Shown in pieces: positions 23,316 to 31,915 of a DNA stretch of 38,937 nt. The stretch is from an uncultured Coriobacteriaceae bacterium. Lineage in GTDB: Bacteria > Actinomycetota > Coriobacteriia > Coriobacteriales > Eggerthellaceae. The stretch is taken from positions 1-38,937 of the forward strand of contig UQDJ01000015.1 of NCBI GenBank assembly GCA_900539675.1. Direction: 5' to 3'. The notes beneath the pieces were generated by a model that ran no database searches, was not told where the DNA came from, and worked only from the letters and a program-made list of their open reading frames with translations. Within the stretch, counting starts at the first letter, position 1. Each line of letters opens with the position of its first letter. The translations under genes and the position numbers were made by a program.

Positions 23316-25706
23316 ATGGATTGTTATGTGAACTGCAATCCAAGCTTAGAAACAATTGCGCCGCATGTGTGCACGGAGGAGTTCTATGAGCGCAGACGGC
23401 CACTCTTATCCATGATGGCCGACAGAAAATCTTTACGTGTGCTATGCGCGCCGCCCCTCTTTGGTAAAAGCGTACTAGCTTATCAGTATGCCCATATCAT
23501 GTTTGCGCCCGAATCTATTCTTTGGATTGATGCGAGTAATCCGCGATTCTTGCGCGACATAGATAGCCAAGATGCTCACGGTCTTATGCACACCATATTT
23601 GGTGCACTTACGCAGGGTAACACCTGCGATTTACTGGTGTTTGACGATGTGCCCAATTTGAAAGGGCATCGATCGGATTGCTTTATAACAGCCATCGAAA
23701 TGCTGCTTTCATCAGGATGTGAAGTTGTTGTAACCACGCAAAGTCCCTCTTTTTTGAAGAATATGAAGGCACACTATGTGATGTTGGATGCGCAAGACAT
23801 GACTCTTGATGCCACAGAAATTGCTGCGTATAGCCCTGGCAGGCGATCGTTTGCACGATCAGGTGTTTCGGGGGTTGGTGCTGGGGTATGCTTTCCGGCG
23901 GTGTTGTGCGATAACGAACATGGATTGCAGCGCCTGCTAATTTCCCTGCGGCATGAGCCGGTGTATACGAATGTGCAGGCAGTGGCGCTGACAAGCCTTA
24001 TTCTGCAAGCCGGTACCTTTTCTTCATTAAATAATTTGGTGCGCGAGTTCGCCTCAACGGTGCCAGCCTATTTCGATAGGTACTATTTATATGCGGGCAT
24101 GCAATGGCGAACCGAAGTATTTAAATCCATGTTTTTGGCTCCCGAAGATAGGCTTTCGCTTTTGTGGGGTCATATTGCCTCACTCAAGCGGCACAGCTCC
24201 TTTAAAAAAGAAGCGGACTATGTCAATGCCTTAAGCCAGGAGTTGGTGAAACTAAAAGATTATTCTTTTTTGAAAATGGTGCTGCGCTTCTTTATGACAC
24301 GTGCGGATCAGAAATCATTTTGCTTGAACAACGATGTTGTTATGCCCCTGGGCACTTTATTGGAAGAGCCACTGCGGGGTTCATCTCAGAGAAAAAATAA
24401 GGAAAATAAGGGGCATTCATCAAGACCTGTAAACAGGCTTACAAGGGTAACGCCTTCAGAGGAATCGTTTGTGCTGCCTGCGCGATTACGGGGTGGACAT
24501 GCTATGCAGCACGGCGCCATGCGACACGATGGCACGCAGCACGAGGACATTCAACATGATGGCGCACAATATGATGGCGCACAGCACGAGGGTGATAGCT
24601 TGCACCACGAGGGTATGCCAAGTGAGGTTGCGTATGACACACCGCAAAAGACTACTAGAGAAACAGGGCAGACATGCGTTTGTCTTGGGGAAGAGGCAAT
24701 GCGCCGGGTGTCACTTGCTGAGGCGGGGAACACGAATGTATCCGATGCCGTAATTCCGCCCGATAGCATTGCGCGAAATAAGGCCTTTGATGATCTGTTT
24801 GATGAAGGAGCGCTTTCGCCTCATGCTTCGCGTGAACTGTTATGCCAGGTGCACCAAGGCGGCGGGAGTGAAACGACTCAGCAGGTGCGTCAAGGCGGCG
24901 CATCGGATAGCTTTGGTAATGCGTCGCAAGAACAAGGCCTCACGCAAAACCACGATCCAGAACTTGTTATCAATATTTTGGGTAGGTTTGAAATCTATCG
25001 CGATGGTGTGCTGGTTGCCTCTGGTGGGGCAATTCGCAAACAGGCGCGATTGCTTATAGCGCTGATGTTAGTCAACTATGAAAAAGATATTTCACGCGCA
25101 TGGATTCAGCGTACCATTTGGCCTAATGTTTCCAGCCAAAGCTCTCGTCAAAGCTTCTATGGTCTATGGCGTCACGTGCGTTTGTTGCTTACCAATTCCA
25201 ACGATGAGCGGCTGCGCTTAGGGCGCTCGCGCGATTCTATTTCTCTTCGCGGTCTGAATTTATACAGTGATGTAATAGAACTTGATAGATTGTGTACGAC
25301 GTATGCGGCTAAAAATTCGCTTTCCACCAAAGTGTCGGTGTTGCGTCGTATTCGCGATTTGCATCACGGGCCACTAGCACCCGGCATTGATAATGCCCAG
25401 TTAGAAGTGTATCGCCAAAAGGTGCTCAACCGCGTTACCGATGTTATGGTTATGGGTGGAAAAGAGCTTTTGAAAGCGGGGAATTATGCTGAAGCGCTGC
25501 AGTGGTGCTCGTACGCCTTTCAACTTTCTCCAACACGAGAAGATGTGTGCTTCGAATACATGACATCGCTCAAAAACACGGGTCAATACGGCAGTGCCAT
25601 TTCGACGTTTTTGGAATGTCGAAGCGCCTTGGTGGAAAAGTTTGGCATCAATGCATCGCGCAGGCTGGATGCGCTCTATGACGACATCTTAAGTGAGGTG
25701 TCATAA
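23316..25706 (+). CDS. BTAD-domain transcriptional regulator with N-terminal ATPase-like part
   Basis: 796 aa from ATG 23316 (GGAAGG eight bases upstream; a TTG at 23292 is less likely). The N-terminal third resembles a STAND/MalT-type nucleotide-binding domain: VLCAPPLFGKSVLAYQYAHI as a degenerate Walker A, SILWIDASN, DLLVFDDVPN as Walker B, and EVVVTTQSP. A long low-complexity linker with His/Asp/Gly pentapeptides follows. The C-terminal part is a SARP-like OmpR-type DNA-binding domain (LVINILGRFEIYRDG, IRKQARLLIALMLVN, ISRAWIQRTIWPNVSSQSSR) and then the BTAD helical repeats (YAEALQWCSYAFQLSPTRED, SAISTFLECRSALVEKFGIN). Such proteins switch transcription in response to an unknown signal. 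It stands alone between guaA and secA; the target genes are not evident. Confidence 0.85.
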   Translation: MDCYVNCNPSLETIAPHVCTEEFYERRRPLLSMMADRKSLRVLCAPPLFGKSVLAYQYAHIMFAPESILWIDASNPRFLRDIDSQDAHGLMHTIFGALTQGNTCDLLVFDDVPNLKGHRSDCFITAIEMLLSSGCEVVVTTQSPSFLKNMKAHYVMLDAQDMTLDATEIAAYSPGRRSFARSGVSGVGAGVCFPAVLCDNEHGLQRLLISLRHEPVYTNVQAVALTSLILQAGTFSSLNNLVREFASTVPAYFDRYYLYAGMQWRTEVFKSMFLAPEDRLSLLWGHIASLKRHSSFKKEADYVNALSQELVKLKDYSFLKMVLRFFMTRADQKSFCLNNDVVMPLGTLLEEPLRGSSQRKNKENKGHSSRPVNRLTRVTPSEESFVLPARLRGGHAMQHGAMRHDGTQHEDIQHDGAQYDGAQHEGDSLHHEGMPSEVAYDTPQKTTRETGQTCVCLGEEAMRRVSLAEAGNTNVSDAVIPPDSIARNKAFDDLFDEGALSPHASRELLCQVHQGGGSETTQQVRQGGASDSFGNASQEQGLTQNHDPELVINILGRFEIYRDGVLVASGGAIRKQARLLIALMLVNYEKDISRAWIQRTIWPNVSSQSSRQSFYGLWRHVRLLLTNSNDERLRLGRSRDSISLRGLNLYSDVIELDRLCTTYAAKNSLSTKVSVLRRIRDLHHGPLAPGIDNAQLEVYRQKVLNRVTDVMVMGGKELLKAGNYAEALQWCSYAFQLSPTREDVCFEYMTSLKNTGQYGSAISTFLECRSALVEKFGINASRRLDALYDDILSEVS
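24513..24587 (+). repeat. Five tandem 15-bp units coding for a His/Asp/Gly pentapeptide
   Basis: Units of 15 bp encode GAMRH, DGTQH, EDIQH, DGAQY and DGAQH, followed by a decayed EGDSL. They lie in the linker between the ATPase-like and DNA-binding parts of the BTAD regulator. Copy number may vary among strains. Confidence 0.7.
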
Positions 25707-25943
25707 AGACGAGCGTTATGTTGGGGCGCACCAATGTAGTGTTCAATGTAGCGCTGCGTGACGCAAGGGCGTGCTGCAATAGTGGAGTGCGCCTGTGGGG
25801 TGTGACGGAATAGTGAAGCGTGCTGCCGCAATATAAACGTTCTCTTAACTTAAACGTGAAAATGCTGTTTTGCTCGTATCACTTAAATCAATCCAATGGG
25901 GCGGGTGTGCTAGAGTGTTTCCGTCATACGAGAAAGTGAGATC

Positions 25944-28706
25944 ATGGGTATCTTTTCTAAACTCTTAAGTGTGGGTGAAAACAAGCCCCTGAAACAATAT
26001 CAGCGTAAGGTGGAATCCATCAATGCGCTTGAGCCGCAAATGCAGGCCATGTCCGACGAAGAACTGGCCCAACAGACGGTTAAATTTCGTGAACGATTGG
26101 ATGCGGGCGAAGATTTAGACGATCTGCTTCCCGAAGCGTTTGCAACGGTACGTGAAGCCAGTGTACGAACCTTAGGTCTGCGTCATTTCGATGTGCAGCT
26201 TATCGGCGGTATGGCGCTTCATGACGGCAAGATTGCCGAAATGAAAACCGGCGAAGGTAAAACGCTGGTTGCAACGCTTGCCGTGTACCTCAATGCGCTG
26301 ACGGGCAATAATGTACACGTGGTTACCGTTAACGATTACCTGGCTGCTCGTGACTCCCAGTGGATGGGCAAGGTATACAAGTTTTTGGGTATGAAGGTGG
26401 GCTTAATTCAAAATGGCATGCCGCCTGCCCAAAAGATTCCAGCCTATCAGGCAGACATCACGTATGGTACCAACTCGGAATTTGGTTTCGATTATTTGCG
26501 TGACAACATGGTGGCACGCGCCAGCAGGCGTGTTCAGCGCGGTCATGCTTTTGCCATCGTCGACGAAGTGGACTCCATCCTGATCGATGAAGCTCGTACC
26601 CCTCTTATTATTTCCGGTCCGGGTTCGCAGGCAGCCGATACCTACAAGAAGTTTGCGGCCATTATGCCTTCGCTCAAACGCGATGTTGACTTTGAAATTG
26701 ACGAAGCCAAAAAGACTATTTACACCACAGAAGTTGGCCTGGAAAAGGTTGAATTCCAACTGGGTATCGATGACATTTATGGCGATCCTACCGGTCAGCT
26801 GCCCAATCACTTGCAGCAGGCCTTAAAAGCGCAGTTCCTGTTCCACCGTGATCAGGACTACGTTGTGGTCAACGGCGAAGTTAAGATTGTTGATGAATTT
26901 ACCGGCCGTATCATGGAAGGCCGCCGTTATTCTGAAGGCTTGCATCAGGCCTTGGAAGCAAAAGAGCACGTGCTGGTTCGCCAGGAAAACCAAACGCTGG
27001 CAACTATTACTCTGCAAAACTACTTCCGTCTCTACGATAAGCTTGCCGGTATGACCGGTACCGCCATGACCGAAGATGCGGAATTCCGCGAGATTTACAA
27101 CTTGCCAGTAATGGCTATTCCGCCTAATAAGCCGGTTATCCGTGAAGATTTAAACGACCTGATTTATCGTACGATCGATGCGAAGTTCAACGCCGTAGCA
27201 GACGATATTGAAGAGCGCCACAGCAAGGGTCAGCCGTGCTTGGTTGGTACGGTTTCGATTGAAAGCTCTGAGCGCTTAAGCCGTCTGCTTTCCAAGCGTG
27301 GTATCCAGCATCAGGTGTTAAATGCTAAAAACCATGAACGTGAAGCTCAGATTGTTGCTCAGGCTGGTCGCACCGGTGCGGTAACCATTGCAACCAACAT
27401 GGCTGGTCGTGGTACGGACATCTTGCTGGGCGGCAACGCTGATATCATGGCTGAAACCTTCCTTGCAGAACAGTTAGGCGATGCGGTAGATGAAGCAACG
27501 CCTGAACAGATTAAGGAAGCTCACGATAGGGCAGAAGCCATCACCAAGCGTGAATCCGGCGAGGTTCGCGCAGCAGGTGGTTTGTGCGTTATTGGTACCG
27601 AGCGTCATGAATCCCGTCGTATTGACAATCAGTTGCGTGGTCGTTCTGGCCGTCAGGGTGATCCGGGTACTACCCAGTTCTATCTGTCGCTTGAAGACGA
27701 CCTGATGCGCCTGTTCGGTGGTTCGCGTATGGATTCCATCGCGCGTACCATGGAAAAGCACGATTTGCCCGAAGATATGCCTATTCAGGCATCCATGGTT
27801 TCCAAGGCAATTGAAACCGCACAGCGCCAGGTTGAATCTATTAACTTTGCCGCTCGTAAGCATGTTCTGGAATACGACGACGTAATGAACTTGCAGCGTA
27901 AGGCAATCTATGGCGAACGCAACGCTATTTTGGACGGCAAGGATTTGACGGAGCGCATGCCCGACATCATTGAAGATGTGGTGGAAAAGGGTGTGCTGGA
28001 ATACTGCGATCCGAAGAAGGCAAGCGACGACTGGGATAGCGAATCGCTTGATAAGTGGCTCTTGCAGATGACCGACAACAAGGATTTGACGGTCGAAAAC
28101 ATCGATCATGATGACGATGTAAACCAGCTGATGGATGGCATTGTTGACCGCTTCACGGAACAGTACAACAAGCGTGCAGCAGAAGTGGGCGATATGTTCT
28201 CCGATATCGCTTCGCAGGTTATGCTGCGCTTCATTGATGTTCGCTGGATGACGCATCTGCAGGAAATGGATTACCTGAAGGCATCCATTGGCCTGCGCGC
28301 TTACGGTCAGCGCGATCCGTTGACAGAATATCGCGAAGAAGCTCACCGCGCTTTTGCAGCTTTGACGGATTCCATCTACGAAGACTTCCTGCGCTTCTTG
28401 CTGCGTGCTCCTATCATGGTGCAACAGCCACAAGAAGAGCGCTCGCCGCTTGACGGCAAGGTGTCTTACTCCAACCCGGAGCAAACCTTGAATGAATCCA
28501 GCACGAGTGCAGAGCGTATCCGCAATGCAAATGCCCAGGCCAAGGGAGTGCCGCAAACGCCAACGCCCGCTCCGGAAAAGCCCAAGCCGCATACCATTCA
28601 GAAAGATCCGGATGATCCGTATGCAAACGTGGGCCGCAACGATCCTTGCCCTTGTGGTTCGGGCAAGAAGTTCAAGAAATGTCACGGTGCTAACCGCTTT
28701 CAATGA
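25944..28706 (+). CDS. secA: Preprotein translocase ATPase SecA
   Basis: 920 aa, full length. It drives post-translational protein export through SecYEG at the membrane. Visible are the N-terminal LKQYQRKVESINALEPQM, Walker A in EMKTGEGKTLVATL, the YGTNSEFGFDYLRDNM segment, Walker B in AIVDEVDSILIDEARTPLII, and preprotein cross-linking region residues after it. Helicase domain 2 has ATNMAGRGTDILLGG and RRIDNQLRGRSGRQGDPG; the scaffold and wing domains follow. A SEC-C zinc tail ends NDPCPCGSGKKFKKCHGANR, with the CxCx8CH metal ligands. The start has an AAAGTGAG site. A hairpin 3' of the gene separates it from prfB. The 237-bp region upstream (25707-25943) holds its promoter; no gene is seen there. 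Confidence 0.98.
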   Translation: MGIFSKLLSVGENKPLKQYQRKVESINALEPQMQAMSDEELAQQTVKFRERLDAGEDLDDLLPEAFATVREASVRTLGLRHFDVQLIGGMALHDGKIAEMKTGEGKTLVATLAVYLNALTGNNVHVVTVNDYLAARDSQWMGKVYKFLGMKVGLIQNGMPPAQKIPAYQADITYGTNSEFGFDYLRDNMVARASRRVQRGHAFAIVDEVDSILIDEARTPLIISGPGSQAADTYKKFAAIMPSLKRDVDFEIDEAKKTIYTTEVGLEKVEFQLGIDDIYGDPTGQLPNHLQQALKAQFLFHRDQDYVVVNGEVKIVDEFTGRIMEGRRYSEGLHQALEAKEHVLVRQENQTLATITLQNYFRLYDKLAGMTGTAMTEDAEFREIYNLPVMAIPPNKPVIREDLNDLIYRTIDAKFNAVADDIEERHSKGQPCLVGTVSIESSERLSRLLSKRGIQHQVLNAKNHEREAQIVAQAGRTGAVTIATNMAGRGTDILLGGNADIMAETFLAEQLGDAVDEATPEQIKEAHDRAEAITKRESGEVRAAGGLCVIGTERHESRRIDNQLRGRSGRQGDPGTTQFYLSLEDDLMRLFGGSRMDSIARTMEKHDLPEDMPIQASMVSKAIETAQRQVESINFAARKHVLEYDDVMNLQRKAIYGERNAILDGKDLTERMPDIIEDVVEKGVLEYCDPKKASDDWDSESLDKWLLQMTDNKDLTVENIDHDDDVNQLMDGIVDRFTEQYNKRAAEVGDMFSDIASQVMLRFIDVRWMTHLQEMDYLKASIGLRAYGQRDPLTEYREEAHRAFAALTDSIYEDFLRFLLRAPIMVQQPQEERSPLDGKVSYSNPEQTLNESSTSAERIRNANAQAKGVPQTPTPAPEKPKPHTIQKDPDDPYANVGRNDPCPCGSGKKFKKCHGANRFQ

Positions 28707-28736
28707 GTAAGCTTTTGCATGCTTCGTGCATGATGA

Positions 28737-28784
28737 AACCCCTTGTTCGTTTTCAAGTAGAATGAACAAGGGGTTACCCATTTT
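28737..28784 (+). terminator. Terminator-like hairpin after secA
   Basis: AACCCCTTGTTC (28737-28748) pairs with GAACAAGGGGTT (28764-28775), a 12-bp stem with a 15-nt loop. Only a short TTTT follows at 28781-28784, so termination may be partial, leaving read-through into prfB. Confidence 0.6.
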
Positions 28785-28816
28785 ACGTACATTCTTCATG
28801 GAAGGAATCAAGGTCT

Positions 28817-29899
28817 ATGATGACCCTGGAAGAGGCACAAAAGCGCACCGAAGATGCCCGTGCTTACTTGCATATTGATGAACGCACCCAAAAGCTGGCT
28901 GATTTAGACAAGCAGATTGCCAGCCCTAACTTCTGGAACAACACCGAACATGCCCAGCAGGTTTCCAAAGAAGCCTCCGATTTGCGCGAAGTCATTGATC
29001 GCTTTGATGCGGCATGCAGTCTCTTGGCAGATATTCAATCGGCGCAAGAACTTGCCGAAGAAGATCCCGAATTTGCCAAAGAGGCACAAGCTGATATGGA
29101 GCGCCTGGAAAAGACGCTTGATAATTTCGAAGTGGAATCATGGTTTAGCGGTCGCTACGATTCGTGCGATGCCATCATTTCCATTCACCCCGGCAGTGGT
29201 GGCCTTGAAGCCCAGGACTGGACTGAAATGCTCTACCGCATGTATTCGCGCTACGCCGATCGTAAAGGCTGGAAGCAACGCGTGTTGGATATGATTCCCG
29301 GCGAAGGCATTGGCCTTGATCGTGTCAGCTTTCAGGTTGAAGGCCGCAATGCGTATGGCATGTTGCGCAGCGAAACGGGTGTGCATCGCTTGGTGCGCAT
29401 TTCGCCTACCGATGACAAGAAGCGCCGCCATACCACCTTTGCTGCAGTAGAAGTGGTGCCAGTATTGCCCGATGATGATATTGCGGTAGAAATTGATCCC
29501 AACGATGTGCGTGTGGATGTGTATCGTTCGTCTGGCCCAGGTGGTCAAAGCGTCAACACGACCGATTCCGCCGTGCGTTTGACCCATATCCCCACCGGCA
29601 TTGTGGTTACCTGTCAGAATGAAAAATCGCAGCTACAAAACAAGGAAGCGGCATTTCGTGTGCTGCGTGGCAAGCTGTATGAACTTGAAGAGCAAAAGCG
29701 TGAAGCCGAACTTTCGGAACTTAAAGGCGAAAAGATGGATAATTCCTTCGGCTCGCAAATTCGCAACTACGTTTTGTATCCGTATCGACTGATTAAGGAT
29801 ACCCGTAGTAATATCGAAAGCGGTAACGTGGATGCGGCACTTGACGGCGATATCGATGAATTCGTCATCGGATATCACCGTTGGAAAGCTTCTCAGTAA
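28817..29899 (+). CDS. prfB: Peptide chain release factor 2
   Basis: 360 aa. It recognises UGA and UAA in the ribosomal A site and triggers peptide release. The coiled N-terminal domain (LADLDKQIASPNFWNNTEHA) is followed by the decoding part (HRLVRISPTDDKKRRHTTFA, where RF2 proteins usually have SPF) and the catalytic GGQ in SSGPGGQSVNTTDSAVRL. The last residues YRWKASQ-like end is normal. The frame is continuous from the start, with no internal UGA, so the autoregulatory programmed frameshift known from many prfB genes is absent. The SPF motif reads SPT here, a change at the third position of the tripeptide anticodon region worth noting. Confidence 0.95.
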   Translation: MMTLEEAQKRTEDARAYLHIDERTQKLADLDKQIASPNFWNNTEHAQQVSKEASDLREVIDRFDAACSLLADIQSAQELAEEDPEFAKEAQADMERLEKTLDNFEVESWFSGRYDSCDAIISIHPGSGGLEAQDWTEMLYRMYSRYADRKGWKQRVLDMIPGEGIGLDRVSFQVEGRNAYGMLRSETGVHRLVRISPTDDKKRRHTTFAAVEVVPVLPDDDIAVEIDPNDVRVDVYRSSGPGGQSVNTTDSAVRLTHIPTGIVVTCQNEKSQLQNKEAAFRVLRGKLYELEEQKREAELSELKGEKMDNSFGSQIRNYVLYPYRLIKDTRSNIESGNVDAALDGDIDEFVIGYHRWKASQ

Positions 29900-30015
29900 G
29901 TAAGGAGTGCTTACCACCGAAGGGAAATGAACCTCTGGTGGGAGTACACCTTGTTTGGGTGGAGCGTCTGCAACATCCAGGTATACCTATTACATCAACG
30001 ATCGAAAGGAAGCCC
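29900..30015 (+). promoter_or_regulatory. Structured leader before the transketolase genes
   Basis: The 116 bp between prfB and the transketolase GTG contain three successive short hairpins: GTAAG/CTTAC (about 29901-29915), CCACC/GGTGG with an inner AGG/CCT, and CACC/GGTG. The stretch is purine-rich with GGGAAATGAACC. It does not match a riboswitch class I know. It may be a regulatory 5' leader or just spacer. Confidence 0.35.
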
Positions 30016-30885
30016 GTGAATTCCCTGGCAGCAAAGGAAAAGGCTTGCGCGATGCGTACCGACATCATCGAGATGCTCCACGCAGCAGGCAGTGGTCATC
30101 CCGGTGGATCTCTGTCGTGTACGGATATTCTTGCCGCGTTGTACTTCGGCGGAGTGCTGGTTCACAATCCTTCTAACCCTCATGACGATACCCGTGATCG
30201 GTTCATTTTGGCAAAGGGTCACGCCGCTCCGGCGCTCTATGCGGTGCTGGCAGAAGCGGGCTATATTCCAGTAGATGAATTGAAAACATTGCGCAAGGTG
30301 GGTTCTCGCCTGCAGGGCCATCCCGATTCTAACCTGTGCCCCGGTGTGGAAGTTTCCACCGGTTCTTTGGGCCAGGGTCTTTCGATTGGCGCGGGCTTGG
30401 CAGCTGGTTTGAAGTTGGATAAGAAGGCCAACCGAGTATTCGTGCTGATGGGCGATGGCGAATGCCAGGAAGGCCAGGTATGGGAAGCGGCTACGTTTGC
30501 GGCGTATCGCAACCTGGGTAACCTGATTGGCATTGTCGATGTCAACGGCTTGCAGATTGACGGCAAGGTGGACGAAGTGTGTCAGTCGGGCTCTCTTGCC
30601 AATAAGTTTGCCGCTTTTGGTTGGGAAGTTCACGAAGTTGACGGCCACGATATGGATGCACTCATCAAGCTGTTAGGCGAACTGAAGGCATCTGACACTC
30701 CAACACCTAAGATGGTTATCGCTCACACCGTAAAGGGCAAGGGCGTTTCCTTCATGGAAAATCAGGTGGGCTGGCATGGCAAGGCTCCCAACGATGAACA
30801 GGCTCAAGAAGCCCTTGCGCAACTTAAAGAAGAACATGAAAAGATTAAGGCAGAACTTGACGCTTACAAGAACGGAGTGAAGTAA
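30016..30885 (+). CDS. Transketolase, N-terminal subunit
   Basis: 289 aa from GTG 30016 (GAAAGGAAG just upstream; the frame is open to 29881 but that part is not homologous). It carries the thiamine-diphosphate pyrophosphate-binding half: HAAGSGHPGGSLSCTDILAA, FILAKGHAAPALYAVLAEAG, STGSLGQGLSIGAGLAAGLK, and the metal-binding GDGECQEGQVWEAATFAAY with DVNGLQIDG. Together with the next gene it makes the complete enzyme of the non-oxidative pentose phosphate pathway. The split form is usual in Coriobacteriia and many anaerobes. The stop and the next GTG are one base apart, so the subunits are co-translated. Confidence 0.95.
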   Translation: MNSLAAKEKACAMRTDIIEMLHAAGSGHPGGSLSCTDILAALYFGGVLVHNPSNPHDDTRDRFILAKGHAAPALYAVLAEAGYIPVDELKTLRKVGSRLQGHPDSNLCPGVEVSTGSLGQGLSIGAGLAAGLKLDKKANRVFVLMGDGECQEGQVWEAATFAAYRNLGNLIGIVDVNGLQIDGKVDEVCQSGSLANKFAAFGWEVHEVDGHDMDALIKLLGELKASDTPTPKMVIAHTVKGKGVSFMENQVGWHGKAPNDEQAQEALAQLKEEHEKIKAELDAYKNGVK

Positions 30886-30886
30886 C

Positions 30887-31867
30887 GTGGTTAAGCTTGC
30901 AACCCCTGAACAGGCACAGGAAAAGAAGGCAACCCGCGCTGCTTATGGCGTCACACTGGCCGAACTGGCCGAAGAAGGTCTGCCTATTGTTGCGGTAGAT
31001 GCGGATCTGTCCGGCTCTACGACAACTAAGAAATTCGCCGATGCTCGTCCTGAAAACAAGGATCGTCTGTTTAACGTAGGCATTGCTGAGCAGAATATGA
31101 TCGATGTTGCTGCGGGTCTTTCGCTTGCGGGCAATATCGCGTTTACTGGTTCGTTCGCGGTATTTGGTACGGGCCGTGCCTACGATCAGATTCGCAATAC
31201 GGTTGCCTATTCAAACTTGAATGTAATAATTGCACCCACGCATGCGGGTATTTCGGTAGGTCCTGACGGTGGATCTCACCAGATGCTGGAAGATATTTCG
31301 CTCATGCGTGGTTTGCCCAACATGCGTGTATTGGTTCCTGCCGACTATTCTGCTGCCGCAGCTGCTATTCGCCTGGCTGCTAAAACGCCTGGTCCGGTCT
31401 ATATTCGCATGGGCCGTGCCACCGTTCCTGCGGTATATGCACCTGGTGTTGAACTGGAATTTGGTCGCGCATATGTGCTGCGCGAAGGGTGCGATGTGAC
31501 CATCATCGCTTGTGGTGTAGAAATTGCTCAGGCTATGAAGGCGGCTGATATGCTGGAAGCTGAAGGTATTTCAGCAGAGGTAATTGATGCCTTTAGCGTA
31601 AAACCGCTCGACACTGAAACCATTTTGGCTTCCCTTGGCAAGACTGGCTGTGGCGTTGTGGCCGAGGAGCATTCCGTTTATGGCGGTTTGTGTTCTGCCG
31701 TAAGCGAAGCGGCCGCACAAAGCCAGCCGTGCCCGCTTGAGTTCGTAGGCATGCGTGATCGGTTTGGTAAGTCGGGTGAATTTGACGAGCTCATTCATTA
31801 CTTTGGCCTGGATGCTGAAGCGATTGTACAAGCTGTGAAGAAGGTTCGAAGCCGCCAACTTGACTGA
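30887..31867 (+). CDS. Transketolase, C-terminal subunit
   Basis: 326 aa, starting at a GTG one base after the preceding stop. It holds the pyrimidine-binding part: LFNVGIAEQNMIDVAAGLSL with the catalytic Glu, FTGSFAVFGTGRAYDQIRNT, THAGISVGPDGGSHQMLEDI, and the C-terminal transketolase domain (VTIIACGVEIAQAMKAADML, EEHSVYGGLCSAVSEAAAQ). It pairs with the N-terminal subunit; both are needed for the active site at the interface. About 48 bp separate it from ftsE. Confidence 0.95.
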   Translation: MVKLATPEQAQEKKATRAAYGVTLAELAEEGLPIVAVDADLSGSTTTKKFADARPENKDRLFNVGIAEQNMIDVAAGLSLAGNIAFTGSFAVFGTGRAYDQIRNTVAYSNLNVIIAPTHAGISVGPDGGSHQMLEDISLMRGLPNMRVLVPADYSAAAAAIRLAAKTPGPVYIRMGRATVPAVYAPGVELEFGRAYVLREGCDVTIIACGVEIAQAMKAADMLEAEGISAEVIDAFSVKPLDTETILASLGKTGCGVVAEEHSVYGGLCSAVSEAAAQSQPCPLEFVGMRDRFGKSGEFDELIHYFGLDAEAIVQAVKKVRSRQLD

Positions 31868-31915
31868 TATACTTTTTCTGTCTCAGGGATAAGTAACACA
31901 TGAACGGAGCATACT

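Noticed and set aside
27474..28811. 445-aa minus-strand open frame opposite secA
   Set aside because: It is a shadow of secA codon usage; secA is full length with all motifs.
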